Below, in pieces: positions 53,015 through 61,978 of a DNA stretch of 64,000 bases. Position numbers and translations under genes: made by a program. Positions within the stretch are counted from its first letter, which is position 1. Every line of letters begins with the position of its first letter. The DNA comes from Spirochaetota bacterium (lineage in GTDB: Bacteria; Spirochaetota; Brachyspiria; Brachyspirales; JACRPF01), in NCBI GenBank assembly GCA_016214035.1, contig JACRPF010000004.1:208322-272321 (forward strand). The letters are read 5' to 3'. The notes under the pieces are model-generated. The model was not told the DNA's origin and made no database searches. It saw nothing but the letters and a program-made list of their open reading frames with translations.

Positions 53015-53146
53015 ATGAGACAAGTGCCATTGCGTGACGGCTGCTTTCAGGACATCGGAACGAAAGTATTCAGGGTTGAATGCGCCTGCACGCGTGAACA
53101 GTACCGTAAGTGCAAACAAACCGATTGTATTCGAAAAATGATATAG
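53015..53146 (+). CDS. Small Cys-rich ORF before rfbA
   Basis: 43 residues with AAGGA eight bases before the ATG. Five Cys spaced C-x12-C-x-C-x7-C-x4-C in a basic background ([20 protein letters not shown]). It could bind a metal ion or form disulfides. It ends 16 bases before rfbA, and the rfbA ribosome site begins right after its stop, so the two may be co-translated. No family recognised. Confidence 0.45.
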   Translation: MRQVPLRDGCFQDIGTKVFRVECACTREQYRKCKQTDCIRKMI

Positions 53147-53162
53147 AACAGGAGTGCATCAG

Positions 53163-54044
53163 ATGAAAGGCATCATTCTCGCCGGCGGCAGCGGCACAAG
53201 GCTCTATCCGCTCACCATAGCGACATCGAAACAGATACTCCCGGTTTTCGATAAACCGATGATATATTATCCGCTCTCCGTGCTCATGCTCGCCGACATC
53301 CGCGACATTCTGATAATCTCAACGCCGCGCGATATTCATCTCTATCAGGACCTTTTCGGCAACGGCAATGACATCGGACTTCGCATCGAGTATGCGGTGC
53401 AGGAACGTCCGGACGGCATTTCACAGGCGTTCATCATCGGTGAAAAGTTCATCGGTAATTCTCCGTGCGCGCTCATACTCGGCGATAATATTTTCTACGG
53501 CTACGGGCTTTCCGAGAAACTCCTCCACGCGGGAAAGCTCACCGACGGCGCCGTGGTATTCGGCTATTACGTAAGCGACCCTGAACGCTACGGCGTTGTG
53601 GAATTCGACAGGAACGGAAAAGCGGTGAGCATTGAGGAAAAACCGAAACACCCGAAATCGAATTACGCGGTCACCGGCTTATATTTTTATGACGCAGATG
53701 TTGTCACAATGGCAAAGTCACTGAAACCCTCGCCGCGCGGGGAATATGAGATTACCGACCTCAATCGTAGGTATCTTGAAAAGGGAAACCTTACCGTGGA
53801 AATGCTCGGCCGCGGCATGGCATGGCTTGACACCGGCACACATGAAAGTCTTCTTGAGGCAGGCAATTTCGTCGAGACAATCGAGCACCGGCAGGGCTTG
53901 AAAATCGCCTGTATCGAAGAGATCGCGTATCGACGGAAATTCATCACTAAAGATGCGCTCCTGAAACGGGCGGAACTGTATTCAAAAAATCAGTATGGCG
54001 AATATCTGAAACGGATTGCGACAAGCGAAACACCGGACGAGTAA
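53163..54044 (+). CDS. rfbA: Glucose-1-phosphate thymidylyltransferase
   Basis: 293 residues from [16 protein letters not shown] at 53163, with ACAGGAG upstream; a GTG at 53154 was rejected because it overlaps that site. Nucleotide-binding GGSGTRL, the [11 protein letters not shown] loop, the catalytic Asp in LGDNIFYG and [13 protein letters not shown] are all present. It joins dTTP and glucose 1-phosphate to give dTDP-glucose for dTDP-rhamnose and similar sugars. rfbB, rfbC and rfbD are not adjacent. Convergent with the glycosyltransferase fusion, nine bases apart. Confidence 0.95.
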   Translation: MKGIILAGGSGTRLYPLTIATSKQILPVFDKPMIYYPLSVLMLADIRDILIISTPRDIHLYQDLFGNGNDIGLRIEYAVQERPDGISQAFIIGEKFIGNSPCALILGDNIFYGYGLSEKLLHAGKLTDGAVVFGYYVSDPERYGVVEFDRNGKAVSIEEKPKHPKSNYAVTGLYFYDADVVTMAKSLKPSPRGEYEITDLNRRYLEKGNLTVEMLGRGMAWLDTGTHESLLEAGNFVETIEHRQGLKIACIEEIAYRRKFITKDALLKRAELYSKNQYGEYLKRIATSETPDE

Positions 54045-54053
54045 TACGCGGCG

Positions 54054-55808
54054 TTATCCGCGTTTATACTTCGCCCTTCGCACTTCCTTCAGAAACTGTT
54101 TCAATCGCGGAAACCTGTTGAGTGTTCTCCGTGCTAATGAATCACATCGGGCAATAAAACCGCGACGCCGGACAACCGGAACTGCCGGCGCACCTGACGC
54201 TTGTGCTGCTGTTATAAATTCTTTAATCAGATACCATTCCGAACTGCTTATGCCGTTTGAAAGCCATGCATCGAACGATGCCGGAATAATTGACATGCAT
54301 TCAATGGTACCGCGCGGACAGGTGTGATACCCGGTACGATGCGCACTTCGGTGATAACAACCGATGCAGAAAATATCGGAAACGATCGGCTCTGTTTGCG
54401 AGAAATCCATGATGCGGCTGACCGGAGCTGTTGCCCCGAAAAAGATTGCTGAACGTTTCCCGAGATATTGCGCGATGTGAAACGGCCCGGAATCGATGCC
54501 GACAAAAATATCAGCGGCATTGATAAGCGCGACCAATCCCCGAATATCCGTTATGTCGATGAATGAATGATCCGCCGCCGGTATTTTGGGGATATTTCTG
54601 CCTGCCTCAACAACAATGTAGCCCTGCAGTTTGAGCCGCGCAACCGCCTGAGCCGCAGTTTCCGGACGCAGTGAACGGCCTTCCCATTCAAGCCGTTCAA
54701 GAAACAGATTCACCACGGCAAGTTTTCTGCCGTCAGCGCTCAACGACGCGCGGTATTCACGGCTTTGCACTTCTTCATCCGGTGACAGCGTCAGTCGTAC
54801 CGCCGGGTCCGCCGTCACATGCGCTTTGTCGGCGATGCTCTTCCAGAGCGGCATGCGCCGCTGATAGTCGACATCATGAAGGACGATGATACGGTCGCAT
54901 GAGCCTTCGGCAATACGCACATCATCGGGGTGTGATGCGGCTTTTATTTCATCGAAACATTTCTCGTGGCGGAACAGATCGGGATAGGTGGTGTAGAAGG
55001 TGATGCGCGATGCCGCATACCGTTTTCGAATTGCGTGAAGCGCCGGCAGCGCATTGAGCGCATCGCCGAAACCGTTGGATACGAACACTACCGCGACGGC
55101 TCCGGTGAACTTCCGCGTTGCCAGATAATTACCCCACTTCTCGATAAAAATACGCTGATTCCGCTCCTGTGTCGCCTTAAGAAATCCCGCGTCCACCAGT
55201 GCACTTGTCTGCCCGCCGACATGAGCGTATTTCATATCCACATGCGCGATTGAATATCCGCGCTGACGCCAATGAAGGGAAAGATCGCTATCCTCAAAAT
55301 AGGCGAATTCCATCTCCGGCGAGAACAGCCCCTCCTTCGCAAGCGCCGTACGCATCAGCATGCAGGACGCTTCGACATAATCCGGCATGCCGGTTCCGGC
55401 TACGCTGCCGTGACCGTCTCCGTCAAGATAGCATGGTGTGTTTGTCAGACCCACGAGAGCCGTCTTCGGGTCACGTTCCAGTGCCGCCGCAAGTTTCTTC
55501 AGAAAGTCCTTCTCGTACATGAAAATGTCGTTATTAAGGACGACGAAATAGTCACCGGACGCATGCGCAAGGTTATGATTATGCGCGAAGCCGAATCCGC
55601 GGTTCATATCCGACAGAAACACCTTCTTGTGCGGCATTGACTGCTTCCGGAGATACTCCCTTGTCCCGTCAGTCGAGTTATTATCAAAAAACAGAACCTC
55701 ATACGGCTCATCACCGGTATTCTTCATAATACAATCGACGCATTGCTTTGTCAGCTCGATGTTGTTGAAAAGCGCTATCGATATGGAATAACGGACGTTG
55801 CTTGTCAT
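54054..55808 (-). CDS. GT2-GT9 fusion glycosyltransferase
   Basis: 584 residues from MTSNVRYSISIALFNN at 55808; a GTG nine bases earlier lies in the promoter. Residues 1-230 are a GT-A family 2 domain (FFDNNSTDGTREYL, FVVLNNDIFM, MEFAYFEDSDLSLHWRQRGY). Residues about 240-520 resemble family 9 heptosyltransferases (FVSNGFGDALNALPALHAIRKRY, FVGIDSGPFHIAQYLGKRSAIFFG). The last 60 are basic. One chain could add two sugars in sequence to a surface glycan. Family 9 suggests a heptose or related donor; no lipid A genes are here. Confidence 0.85.
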   Translation of the reverse strand: MTSNVRYSISIALFNNIELTKQCVDCIMKNTGDEPYEVLFFDNNSTDGTREYLRKQSMPHKKVFLSDMNRGFGFAHNHNLAHASGDYFVVLNNDIFMYEKDFLKKLAAALERDPKTALVGLTNTPCYLDGDGHGSVAGTGMPDYVEASCMLMRTALAKEGLFSPEMEFAYFEDSDLSLHWRQRGYSIAHVDMKYAHVGGQTSALVDAGFLKATQERNQRIFIEKWGNYLATRKFTGAVAVVFVSNGFGDALNALPALHAIRKRYAASRITFYTTYPDLFRHEKCFDEIKAASHPDDVRIAEGSCDRIIVLHDVDYQRRMPLWKSIADKAHVTADPAVRLTLSPDEEVQSREYRASLSADGRKLAVVNLFLERLEWEGRSLRPETAAQAVARLKLQGYIVVEAGRNIPKIPAADHSFIDITDIRGLVALINAADIFVGIDSGPFHIAQYLGKRSAIFFGATAPVSRIMDFSQTEPIVSDIFCIGCYHRSAHRTGYHTCPRGTIECMSIIPASFDAWLSNGISSSEWYLIKEFITAAQASGAPAVPVVRRRGFIARCDSLARRTLNRFPRLKQFLKEVRRAKYKRG

Positions 55809-55815
55809 GGGCACC

Positions 55816-55843
55816 ACTATAGTATACCTTCGTATTTTTGCAA
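55816..55843 (-). promoter_or_regulatory. Promoter of the GT2-GT9 gene, predicted leaderless
   Basis: On the minus strand: TTGCAA (55838-55843), a 16-base spacer and TATAGT (55816-55821), seven bases before the ATG at 55808. No ribosome site fits. Confidence 0.55.
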
Positions 55844-55885
55844 TATAATATTGAAGAATACGTCATTATAGACAGTGCCATTCTA

Positions 55886-55913
55886 TTGACTTTTCAGCCT
55901 CTCGGAGTAGAAT
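55886..55913 (+). promoter_or_regulatory. Promoter of the NlpC/P60-like gene
   Basis: TTGACT (55886-55891), a 16-base spacer and TAGAAT (55908-55913). The leader before the ATG at 55971 is about 50 bases and shows no good ribosome site. Confidence 0.55.
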
Positions 55914-55970
55914 GAATACATATTATTTACGAGTTGACCTTTGGGAAAAAATAAGTACATTGTAACACCT

Positions 55971-56690
55971 ATGAAAATCTTCATCATTCTGCTTTCGACC
56001 GTGCTGGCGCTCAATGCCCAGAACTATGCCAATGACCCCTCATTCCAGCGGGAACTGGACGCCAAGGGACGTAAGATATCGAAAGACGAGGAAATGCTCG
56101 TCCGTATCGATATCACCAACTGGGCCTTTAAGGTCAAGGCGATGAATCCCGCATATCAGGCCCGTCTTGCGCTTCCCCATCCCCGGACCAAAGAACAGTT
56201 GTCATATTCAATTGACTGTTCCGGACTCGTGGCCGCCGTGTACACCACCGCGAACGTCAGTGTATTCGAGAAACAGGCCAAAATACTTACCGGCCCTACC
56301 GGTGTGAAAATCATTTATGATACGCTCAAGGGCTTCAATAAAGTATACCGGCGCACTCGTCCGCGGACAGGAGATATCGTTTTCTTCAACAACACATGGG
56401 ATATGAACGGCAACGGGAAAGTAGATGATCTCCTCACACACGCAGGCATCGTCCTTGACACCGACGGCATGGGTGTTATCCGCTTCATGCACAGTTATTC
56501 CAAGGGTGTGTCGATCAGCTACGCGAACCTCTACTACAAAGACAAATATATGAAAGAGGGCCGCGAGTTCAACACGTTTCTGCGCCGTAAATACCCGACA
56601 GACGCGTCCAACACGCCGTATCTGGCAGGGGAAATGATATACGCATTCGGTACTGTATTTGATATCCCTGAGAACGGCGAGGAATTCTGA
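55971..56690 (+). CDS. Secreted NlpC/P60-like cell-wall hydrolase with calcium-type loop
   Basis: 239 residues from MKIFIILLSTVLALNAQ at 55971, a clear signal peptide; a TTG 30 bases earlier is less likely. The catalytic Cys is in SIDCSGLVAAVY and the His in LLTHAGIVLD, the usual order for NlpC/P60 endopeptidases. Between them lies DMNGNGKVDD, an EF-hand-like DxNxNGxxDD loop just before the His. This suggests calcium-dependent folding or activity. It should cut peptidoglycan stem peptides in the periplasm. Followed 45 bases later by ftsH. Confidence 0.82.
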   Translation: MKIFIILLSTVLALNAQNYANDPSFQRELDAKGRKISKDEEMLVRIDITNWAFKVKAMNPAYQARLALPHPRTKEQLSYSIDCSGLVAAVYTTANVSVFEKQAKILTGPTGVKIIYDTLKGFNKVYRRTRPRTGDIVFFNNTWDMNGNGKVDDLLTHAGIVLDTDGMGVIRFMHSYSKGVSISYANLYYKDKYMKEGREFNTFLRRKYPTDASNTPYLAGEMIYAFGTVFDIPENGEEF

Positions 56691-56735
56691 TACGTTTTCC
56701 TCCCGCATCCCGCACCACTATAATCGGAGTATGAA

Positions 56736-58778
56736 ATGAACGGCACGTCGAATAACAAAAACAAAAAAAACCCGCTCAAACGCGGCCAGCTTCCCGGCAA
56801 CGACGGCAGCGGCGGCGGACAGATACTGATACTGCTCGTCATCCTCGTGGCGCTTCTGTGGTTCGTCATGCAGTTTTTCAGGACATCGCAGACCGAAGTG
56901 CGCACCTGGACGTATTCGCAGTTCATTGAAAACGTGACGAATAACAAAGTCGCCGAAGCGAAGATCGTTGACAACGATGTCACCGGCACTTATACCGAAA
57001 CGCTCAACGGCGCGACCACGAACTTCGCGTTCAAGACCTATATCCCGTACCAGGACCCGGCATTGTTAACGCTTCTCTCCGGGCACCGTGTGAAATTCAG
57101 CGGTGAACAGAAAAAGGTAGACTGGTTCGGCATGTTCCTGATAAACATCCTCCCCTTCCTTGTGCTCGCATTCGTGTTCTGGTTCTTCATGTTCCGTAAT
57201 TTGCAGGGCGCCAATAATAAAGCGATGACGTTCGGCAAGAGCCGCGCGCGTCAGCTGCGCAAAGAGGACGTGAACGTCACGTTCAAGGATGTCGAGGGTT
57301 GCGAGGAAGCGAAGGTTGAGCTTCAGGAAGTCATCGAGTTTCTGAAAGACCCCGCGCGTTTTACCAAACTCGGCGCAAAGATACCGAAGGGCGTGCTCCT
57401 AGTCGGACCTCCGGGCACCGGAAAAACTCTGCTTGCCAAAGCGGTTGCCGGCGAAGCGAACGTCCCGTTCTTCAGCATGAGCGGCAGCGAATTCGTGGAG
57501 ATGTTTGTCGGCGTCGGCGCAAGCCGCGTACGCGACATGTTCGAGACGGGCAAGCGCAACGCCCCGTGCATCATGTTCATCGACGAGCTTGACGCGGTGG
57601 GCCGCACGCGCGGCGCCGGTTACGGCGGCGGGCACGACGAACGCGAGCAGACGCTCAACCAGATGCTCGTTGAAATGGACGGCTTCAGCACACAGCTCGG
57701 CGTCATCATCCTTGCCGCGACCAACCGCCCCGACGTACTCGACCCGGCGCTCCTCCGTGCGGGACGCTTCGACCGGCAGGTTGTGGTCGATATACCCGAC
57801 GTCAAGGGCCGCGAAGGAATACTCCGCATTCATGCGGCGAAGGTTCAGATGGAGCCCGATGTTGACCTCAAGATCATCGCCCGTTCGACACCGGGATTCT
57901 CCGGCGCCGATCTTGCAAACGTCATTAATGAGGGTGCGCTTCTCGCCGCACGCCGCAATAAAAAAGCTGTCGGCATCGCCGAACTTGAGGAAGCGAAAGA
58001 CAAGGTCCTCATGGGGCCCGAACGCAGAAGCCTTGTCATCAGCGAGACCGAGAAACGCAATACCGCCTATCACGAATCGGGACACACACTCGTCGCCATC
58101 TATATGAAAGAGGACGCCGATGCGCTGCACAAGGTGACCATCATCCCGCGCGGACGTTCACTGGGATCCACGTGGAAACTCCCCACCGACGGCCGCTATA
58201 CCGCTGATTCGCAGAAAATTCTCGCCGAGATAGCCATGCTCATGGGCGGACGCGCCGCGGAAGAGCTTATCTTCAAGACCTATACGACCGGCGCTTCGAA
58301 TGACATCGAACGAGCGACGGAGCTTGCCCGCAAAATGGTCTGTGAATGGGGTATGAGCAGACTCGGCCCGCTCACCTACGGCCAGAAAGAGATGCCGATA
58401 TTCCTCGGCAAAGAAATCGCGCGGCACAAGGATTACAGCGAAGCAACCGCGCAGAAGATCGACGCCGAAATCAATTTCATCATTTTGCAGCAGTACGCGA
58501 TATCGAAAAAGATCATTACCGACCATACGGATCAGCTTGAGCTGCTCGCGCAGGCGCTTCTGGAACGCGAAGTGCTCGGTATTGACGACATTGAAAAACT
58601 GCTTAAGATGAACATCCGCAAGGAAGAGGAAAAGCTTGCCTATGTATCAAAAGGCTATGCCGATACACATGAAGCGATGAACGCCCCCGCTGCCGCGCCC
58701 GCGACTGCCGAATCACCGACTCCGGCAGCACCCAAAAAACCGCGCCGTAAAAAGGAGGCGCCGGGAGGTAAACAATGA
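56736..58778 (+). CDS. ftsH: ATP-dependent zinc metalloprotease FtsH
   Basis: 680 residues. Two membrane helices (about 28-46 and 132-152) flank a periplasmic domain. The AAA module has Walker A GPPGTGKT, Walker [12 protein letters not shown] and the second region of homology ([20 protein letters not shown]). The protease site is HESGH, with the third zinc ligand in the later helical domain. The C-terminal tail is Ala/Pro/Lys-rich and disordered. FtsH degrades membrane and short-lived regulatory proteins. Its stop overlaps the next start by ATGA. Confidence 0.97.
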   Translation: MNGTSNNKNKKNPLKRGQLPGNDGSGGGQILILLVILVALLWFVMQFFRTSQTEVRTWTYSQFIENVTNNKVAEAKIVDNDVTGTYTETLNGATTNFAFKTYIPYQDPALLTLLSGHRVKFSGEQKKVDWFGMFLINILPFLVLAFVFWFFMFRNLQGANNKAMTFGKSRARQLRKEDVNVTFKDVEGCEEAKVELQEVIEFLKDPARFTKLGAKIPKGVLLVGPPGTGKTLLAKAVAGEANVPFFSMSGSEFVEMFVGVGASRVRDMFETGKRNAPCIMFIDELDAVGRTRGAGYGGGHDEREQTLNQMLVEMDGFSTQLGVIILAATNRPDVLDPALLRAGRFDRQVVVDIPDVKGREGILRIHAAKVQMEPDVDLKIIARSTPGFSGADLANVINEGALLAARRNKKAVGIAELEEAKDKVLMGPERRSLVISETEKRNTAYHESGHTLVAIYMKEDADALHKVTIIPRGRSLGSTWKLPTDGRYTADSQKILAEIAMLMGGRAAEELIFKTYTTGASNDIERATELARKMVCEWGMSRLGPLTYGQKEMPIFLGKEIARHKDYSEATAQKIDAEINFIILQQYAISKKIITDHTDQLELLAQALLEREVLGIDDIEKLLKMNIRKEEEKLAYVSKGYADTHEAMNAPAAAPATAESPTPAAPKKPRRKKEAPGGKQ

Positions 58779-59356
58779 ACCGTCTCGCGGAATTTATACG
58801 CTCGTTGTTCACGGACATTCGTACCAACGCAGCCAAACGTAACCGCGCTGTTCTCTTCGTTGTCTATGTTCTTGCCGCCTTCATTATACTTGTCATCGGC
58901 GCATATCGTATCGCCTTTTCGCCCTATGAATCACGGAAACTGTATTTCTATGACAGCGGCACCGGAAAGACGGCATCCGAGCGTCAGCAGGTGCTGCGCG
59001 ACACCAACAGTCTTGCCCGCATCAAACGGGCCGTGGAAGCGATACGCAACGGCCCGGTTCGCCCGCAGCTGATGCGCCTCGTTCCGTACGAAGCGAACGT
59101 CAAGAACATCTTTGTCACGAAAGAAGGGATGCTCATCATCGATTTCGACGAGAACTTCTTCCTGCATATCGAGGATGGACGCGCAGTCCTCACCATTGAG
59201 AGCATACTGCGGACGGTGTTCGCCAATTTCGGCTTCATACGGGAAGTACGTATCGTCGTAAATGAACATCCCATTGGAACACTGGACGGCGTGGTGAACC
59301 TCTCACGCGCATTCACCCGTGAAGACCTGCACAAGCAGCCGTTCAGAAAAAAGTGA
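58775..59356 (+). CDS. GerMN-domain membrane protein
   Basis: 193 residues. A basic N-terminus (NAAKRNRA), one membrane helix (about 25-47), then an extracytoplasmic GerMN domain (about 50-180: IKRAVEAIRNGPVRPQLMRLVPYEANVKNIFVTKEGMLIIDFDENF). GerMN was named from the spore germination protein GerM but is widespread, perhaps binding cell wall or lipid. Coupled to ftsH by a four-base overlap. Confidence 0.85.
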   Translation: MNRLAEFIRSLFTDIRTNAAKRNRAVLFVVYVLAAFIILVIGAYRIAFSPYESRKLYFYDSGTGKTASERQQVLRDTNSLARIKRAVEAIRNGPVRPQLMRLVPYEANVKNIFVTKEGMLIIDFDENFFLHIEDGRAVLTIESILRTVFANFGFIREVRIVVNEHPIGTLDGVVNLSRAFTREDLHKQPFRKK

Positions 59357-59390
59357 ACGCGGTTCTGGACCGGTGGAGTAACGAAAGCAC

Positions 59391-59594
59391 ATGCGCTATA
59401 TGAATCTCGGATTCGAATTCGCGGCTGTGCTGCTGCTTTTTGTCTGCGGCGGTTATTTTGTCGATAAAAAGTTCGGCATGCTTCCCGCATGCACGATTGC
59501 CGGCAGTGTGCTCGGTTTTGCCGCAGCCATGTATCTCATCATCCGCCAGGCGCGGAACATAGGACGTGATAATGAACAACACAAGAAACCATAA
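59391..59594 (+). CDS. atpZ: AtpZ/AtpI-family small membrane protein
   Basis: 67 residues. Two hydrophobic helices separated by the polar GYFVDKKFGMLP typical of ATPase gene-1 (AtpZ) proteins, and an Arg-rich tail. These help assembly or magnesium/calcium transport of the F-type ATP synthase and normally head the atp operon. Here the next gene overlaps by 23 bases and the operon stops after it. Confidence 0.8.
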   Translation: MRYMNLGFEFAAVLLLFVCGGYFVDKKFGMLPACTIAGSVLGFAAAMYLIIRQARNIGRDNEQHKKP

Positions 59595-59964
59595 AACGAC
59601 AGTGTTTTCAGCGATATTCGCTGCGGCATTGATTACCACTATTATCAGCGCCTGTACCGCTTTCAGCGCACACCGCTGGGCGGTCATCACCGGATCTATC
59701 TATACTGCCGTACTCGTCGTTGTCATGTATATACTGAAACTGCGCACGGTAACCAGCGACCCGCAGACGGCGTTCTTTCTTCTCTTTGCGAGCGTCTTCG
59801 TGAACCTCCTGTCCGCGTTCATGCTAATGGCGCTGGGAGGCGCTTTAAAACTCACCCTCACCCCGCTCCTGCTCACGTTTGTCGCACTCTACCCGGCATT
59901 CTATATTTTCATGTCATTTTATGTTTTCGGCGACTTGAAGCGTGCCGCACCTGAACGACACTAG
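59572..59964 (+). CDS. AtpI-like small membrane protein
   Basis: 130 residues from MNNTRNHKTTVFSAIF at 59572, with AGGACGTG upstream. Four hydrophobic segments fill most of the protein, as in ATP synthase subunit I. Sequence conservation in this family is low, so the call relies on the preceding atpZ. atpB, which should follow, is replaced by an unrelated nucleoside hydrolase. Confidence 0.6.
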   Translation: MNNTRNHKTTVFSAIFAAALITTIISACTAFSAHRWAVITGSIYTAVLVVVMYILKLRTVTSDPQTAFFLLFASVFVNLLSAFMLMALGGALKLTLTPLLLTFVALYPAFYIFMSFYVFGDLKRAAPERH

Positions 59965-60028
59965 CGGCTGTTAAACATCGTTCTCCATAGGTAACCGGTC
60001 GAAAAGTACAAAACGGGCATTGTGTCCA

Positions 60029-60057
60029 TTGTCATCCGGTCCGACAGGCAGTATACT
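60029..60057 (+). promoter_or_regulatory. Promoter of the nucleoside hydrolase gene
   Basis: TTGTCA (60029-60034), a 17-base spacer and TATACT (60052-60057). It predicts a leader of about 22 bases holding AAGGAG. Confidence 0.65.
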
Positions 60058-60085
60058 ATTGCTGACCGAAAACAAGGAGAAAACG

Positions 60086-61021
60086 ATGAAACCCATACCC
60101 GTGATACTCGACACCGATATCGGCGACGATATCGACGACGCATACGCACTATCGCTTATACTGCGGTCACCGGAACTGAAGCTCCTTGGCGTTACCACCG
60201 TGTTCGGCAACAGCATAGCCCGTGCACGTCAGGCGCAGACGGTACTATCACTCGCCGGACGAGACGACATCCCCGTTGCAGCGGGAAACGGCGCGGTACT
60301 CTCCACCTATCAGGCGGCATGGCCGAAACCGAACAGACATGAGGGCAAACCGTTCTCGCAGCCGGCATATCATCTGGTCGCCGATATACGGCCGAGCCAG
60401 GATAAAACATGCCTTCCCGCCGATAAACTCCCCGCGCTTGACAAACGGCACGGCGTTGATTTTCTCATCGAGACCATCATGGCCGGCGACGGCGACATCA
60501 TACCGATAGCAATCGGCGCGTTCACGAACATTGCCATGGCGATCATAAAAGAACCGCGGCTCATCATGAAACTTCCGCGCATCGTGGTCATGGGCGGTAC
60601 GTTCGACCGGCTGTATGCCGAATGGAATATCCGCTGTGATCCCGCCGCCGCCGCCATCGTCGCCGAAAGCGGCATCCCGATGGTGTGGACGGGGCTTGAT
60701 GTCACGACGAAATGCGTTTTTAACGATGCCGATCTCGAACGGCTGAACACGGCAGCAAGCCCAATCGCCCGGAATCTTTCCGCGGCAACGAAAGCATGGG
60801 GCGGGAAATATCCCACACTGCATGATCCGCTTGCCGTAGAAACGATATTCAAACCCGATATCGTCTCCGTCAAACGCGGAACAGTAACCGTTTCGCAGAA
60901 CCGGGACGCGACCAATGCCTTCACGACGTTCAAAGAGGACGCGAACGGACAACACGAAATCTGCGTATCGGTGCAGGCGCGCGAGGCGATAGCGATATGG
61001 CTTGATCGCGTATTGGCGTGA
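60086..61021 (+). CDS. Inosine-uridine-preferring nucleoside hydrolase family protein
   Basis: 311 residues from MKPIPVILDTDIGDDIDDAYAL at 60086, with AAGGAG upstream. The calcium-binding DTDIGDDIDD motif is intact, as is the later RIVVMGGTF and the Asp in LHDPLAVE. It cleaves the N-glycosidic bond of ribonucleosides to give ribose and base. Ribokinase follows directly, so the pair forms a salvage route. Base preference cannot be read with certainty. Confidence 0.93.
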   Translation: MKPIPVILDTDIGDDIDDAYALSLILRSPELKLLGVTTVFGNSIARARQAQTVLSLAGRDDIPVAAGNGAVLSTYQAAWPKPNRHEGKPFSQPAYHLVADIRPSQDKTCLPADKLPALDKRHGVDFLIETIMAGDGDIIPIAIGAFTNIAMAIIKEPRLIMKLPRIVVMGGTFDRLYAEWNIRCDPAAAAIVAESGIPMVWTGLDVTTKCVFNDADLERLNTAASPIARNLSAATKAWGGKYPTLHDPLAVETIFKPDIVSVKRGTVTVSQNRDATNAFTTFKEDANGQHEICVSVQAREAIAIWLDRVLA

Positions 61022-61041
61022 ACGACATTTCATGATATAGT
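61013..61041 (+). promoter_or_regulatory. Promoter of the ribokinase gene, predicted leaderless
   Basis: TTGGCG (61013-61018), a 17-base spacer and TATAGT (61036-61041), six bases before the ATG at 61048. The -35 box is inside the end of the hydrolase gene. Confidence 0.55.
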
Positions 61042-61047
61042 ACGGCC

Positions 61048-61926
61048 ATGGTACTTAACTTCGGATCTGTCAATATCGATTACGTCTATGCGGTTGACCA
61101 CTTTGTCAGACCCGGTGAGACGACAGCGAGCACGGGACGCGCTGTCACGCTCGGGGGCAAAGGAGCGAATCAGAGCATCGCGCTCGCATATGCCGGTGCT
61201 GATGTGCATCATGCGGGAAAGATCGGCGCCGACGGCGAACCGTACAAGGCAATGCTCAACGACGCCGGTGTCAATACCGGACTCCTCTGTACCTCACCGG
61301 AGCCGACGGGACACGCTGTCATTCAGGTGAACAGCATCGGGGAAAACGCCATCATACTGCACGCGGGCGCGAACGCCGATATCACCATGGATGAAGTGGA
61401 CCGCGCGCTTGAGCGTTTTCACAGGAACGACATCCTGCTGCTGCAGAACGAGATCAACGATATTCCGCACATCATGGAAAAAGCCGCGCTGCGCGGGCTT
61501 CATATTTTTTTCAATGCGGCGCCGTATGCCCCCGCGGTGAACGATTATCCGCTGCATCTTGTCGATACGCTCATCGTCAATGAAACGGAGGCGGGCGGCA
61601 TTACCGGAAAGCGCGAACCGGACGACATCATTGCAGCCGTTGCGGCACACTATCCGGACACCGCGCTGCTCCTGACGCTCGGGTCGCGCGGTTCTATCTA
61701 CGCGCGTGGCGCTGTCAGGGCGTATGAGCCCGCGCGCAAGGTAACCGTGGCGTACACGACAGCCGCGGGAGATACATTCATCGGATATTTCATCGCCGCG
61801 CTTGAAGCGAACCTCTCCGTCACCGACGGCCTGAAACGTGCGACGATAGCCGCCGGTATATCCGTCACCCGCAAAGGCGCTTCCGTTTCTATTCCGCGAA
61901 AGCAGGAAGTCGATGCGAACTCCTGA
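61048..61926 (+). CDS. rbsK: Ribokinase (PfkB family)
   Basis: 292 residues. Sugar-binding GGKGANQSIA and NETEAGGITG, and the anion-hole/catalytic motif TTAAGDTFIGY (usual form TGAGDT). It phosphorylates ribose to ribose 5-phosphate, feeding nucleotide synthesis and the pentose phosphate pathway. Its place just after the nucleoside hydrolase supports ribose over other sugars. No rbs transporter nearby. Confidence 0.92.
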   Translation: MVLNFGSVNIDYVYAVDHFVRPGETTASTGRAVTLGGKGANQSIALAYAGADVHHAGKIGADGEPYKAMLNDAGVNTGLLCTSPEPTGHAVIQVNSIGENAIILHAGANADITMDEVDRALERFHRNDILLLQNEINDIPHIMEKAALRGLHIFFNAAPYAPAVNDYPLHLVDTLIVNETEAGGITGKREPDDIIAAVAAHYPDTALLLTLGSRGSIYARGAVRAYEPARKVTVAYTTAAGDTFIGYFIAALEANLSVTDGLKRATIAAGISVTRKGASVSIPRKQEVDANS

Positions 61927-61931
61927 CAGAC

Positions 61932-61952
61932 GCAATCCCGCGATTGCATTTT
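61932..61952 (+). terminator. Weak terminator-like hairpin after rbsK
   Basis: GCAATC (61932-61937) and GATTGC (61942-61947) form a six-pair stem with a four-base loop, followed by ATTTT. Short, so only a possible terminator. Confidence 0.4.
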
Positions 61953-61978
61953 AACGCTGTTCATTATACATTTTCATC

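Noticed and set aside
57399-58130. 243-codon open frame antisense to ftsH
   Set aside because: Shadow of the strongly biased ftsH codons; no ribosome site and no domain. Similar long antisense frames under GH42-like (4162-4737), accC (42272-43168), cimA and rsmI genes were dropped for the same reason.
60248-61033. 261-codon open frame antisense to the nucleoside hydrolase
   Set aside because: The plus-strand frame has clear family motifs; the antisense product has none.
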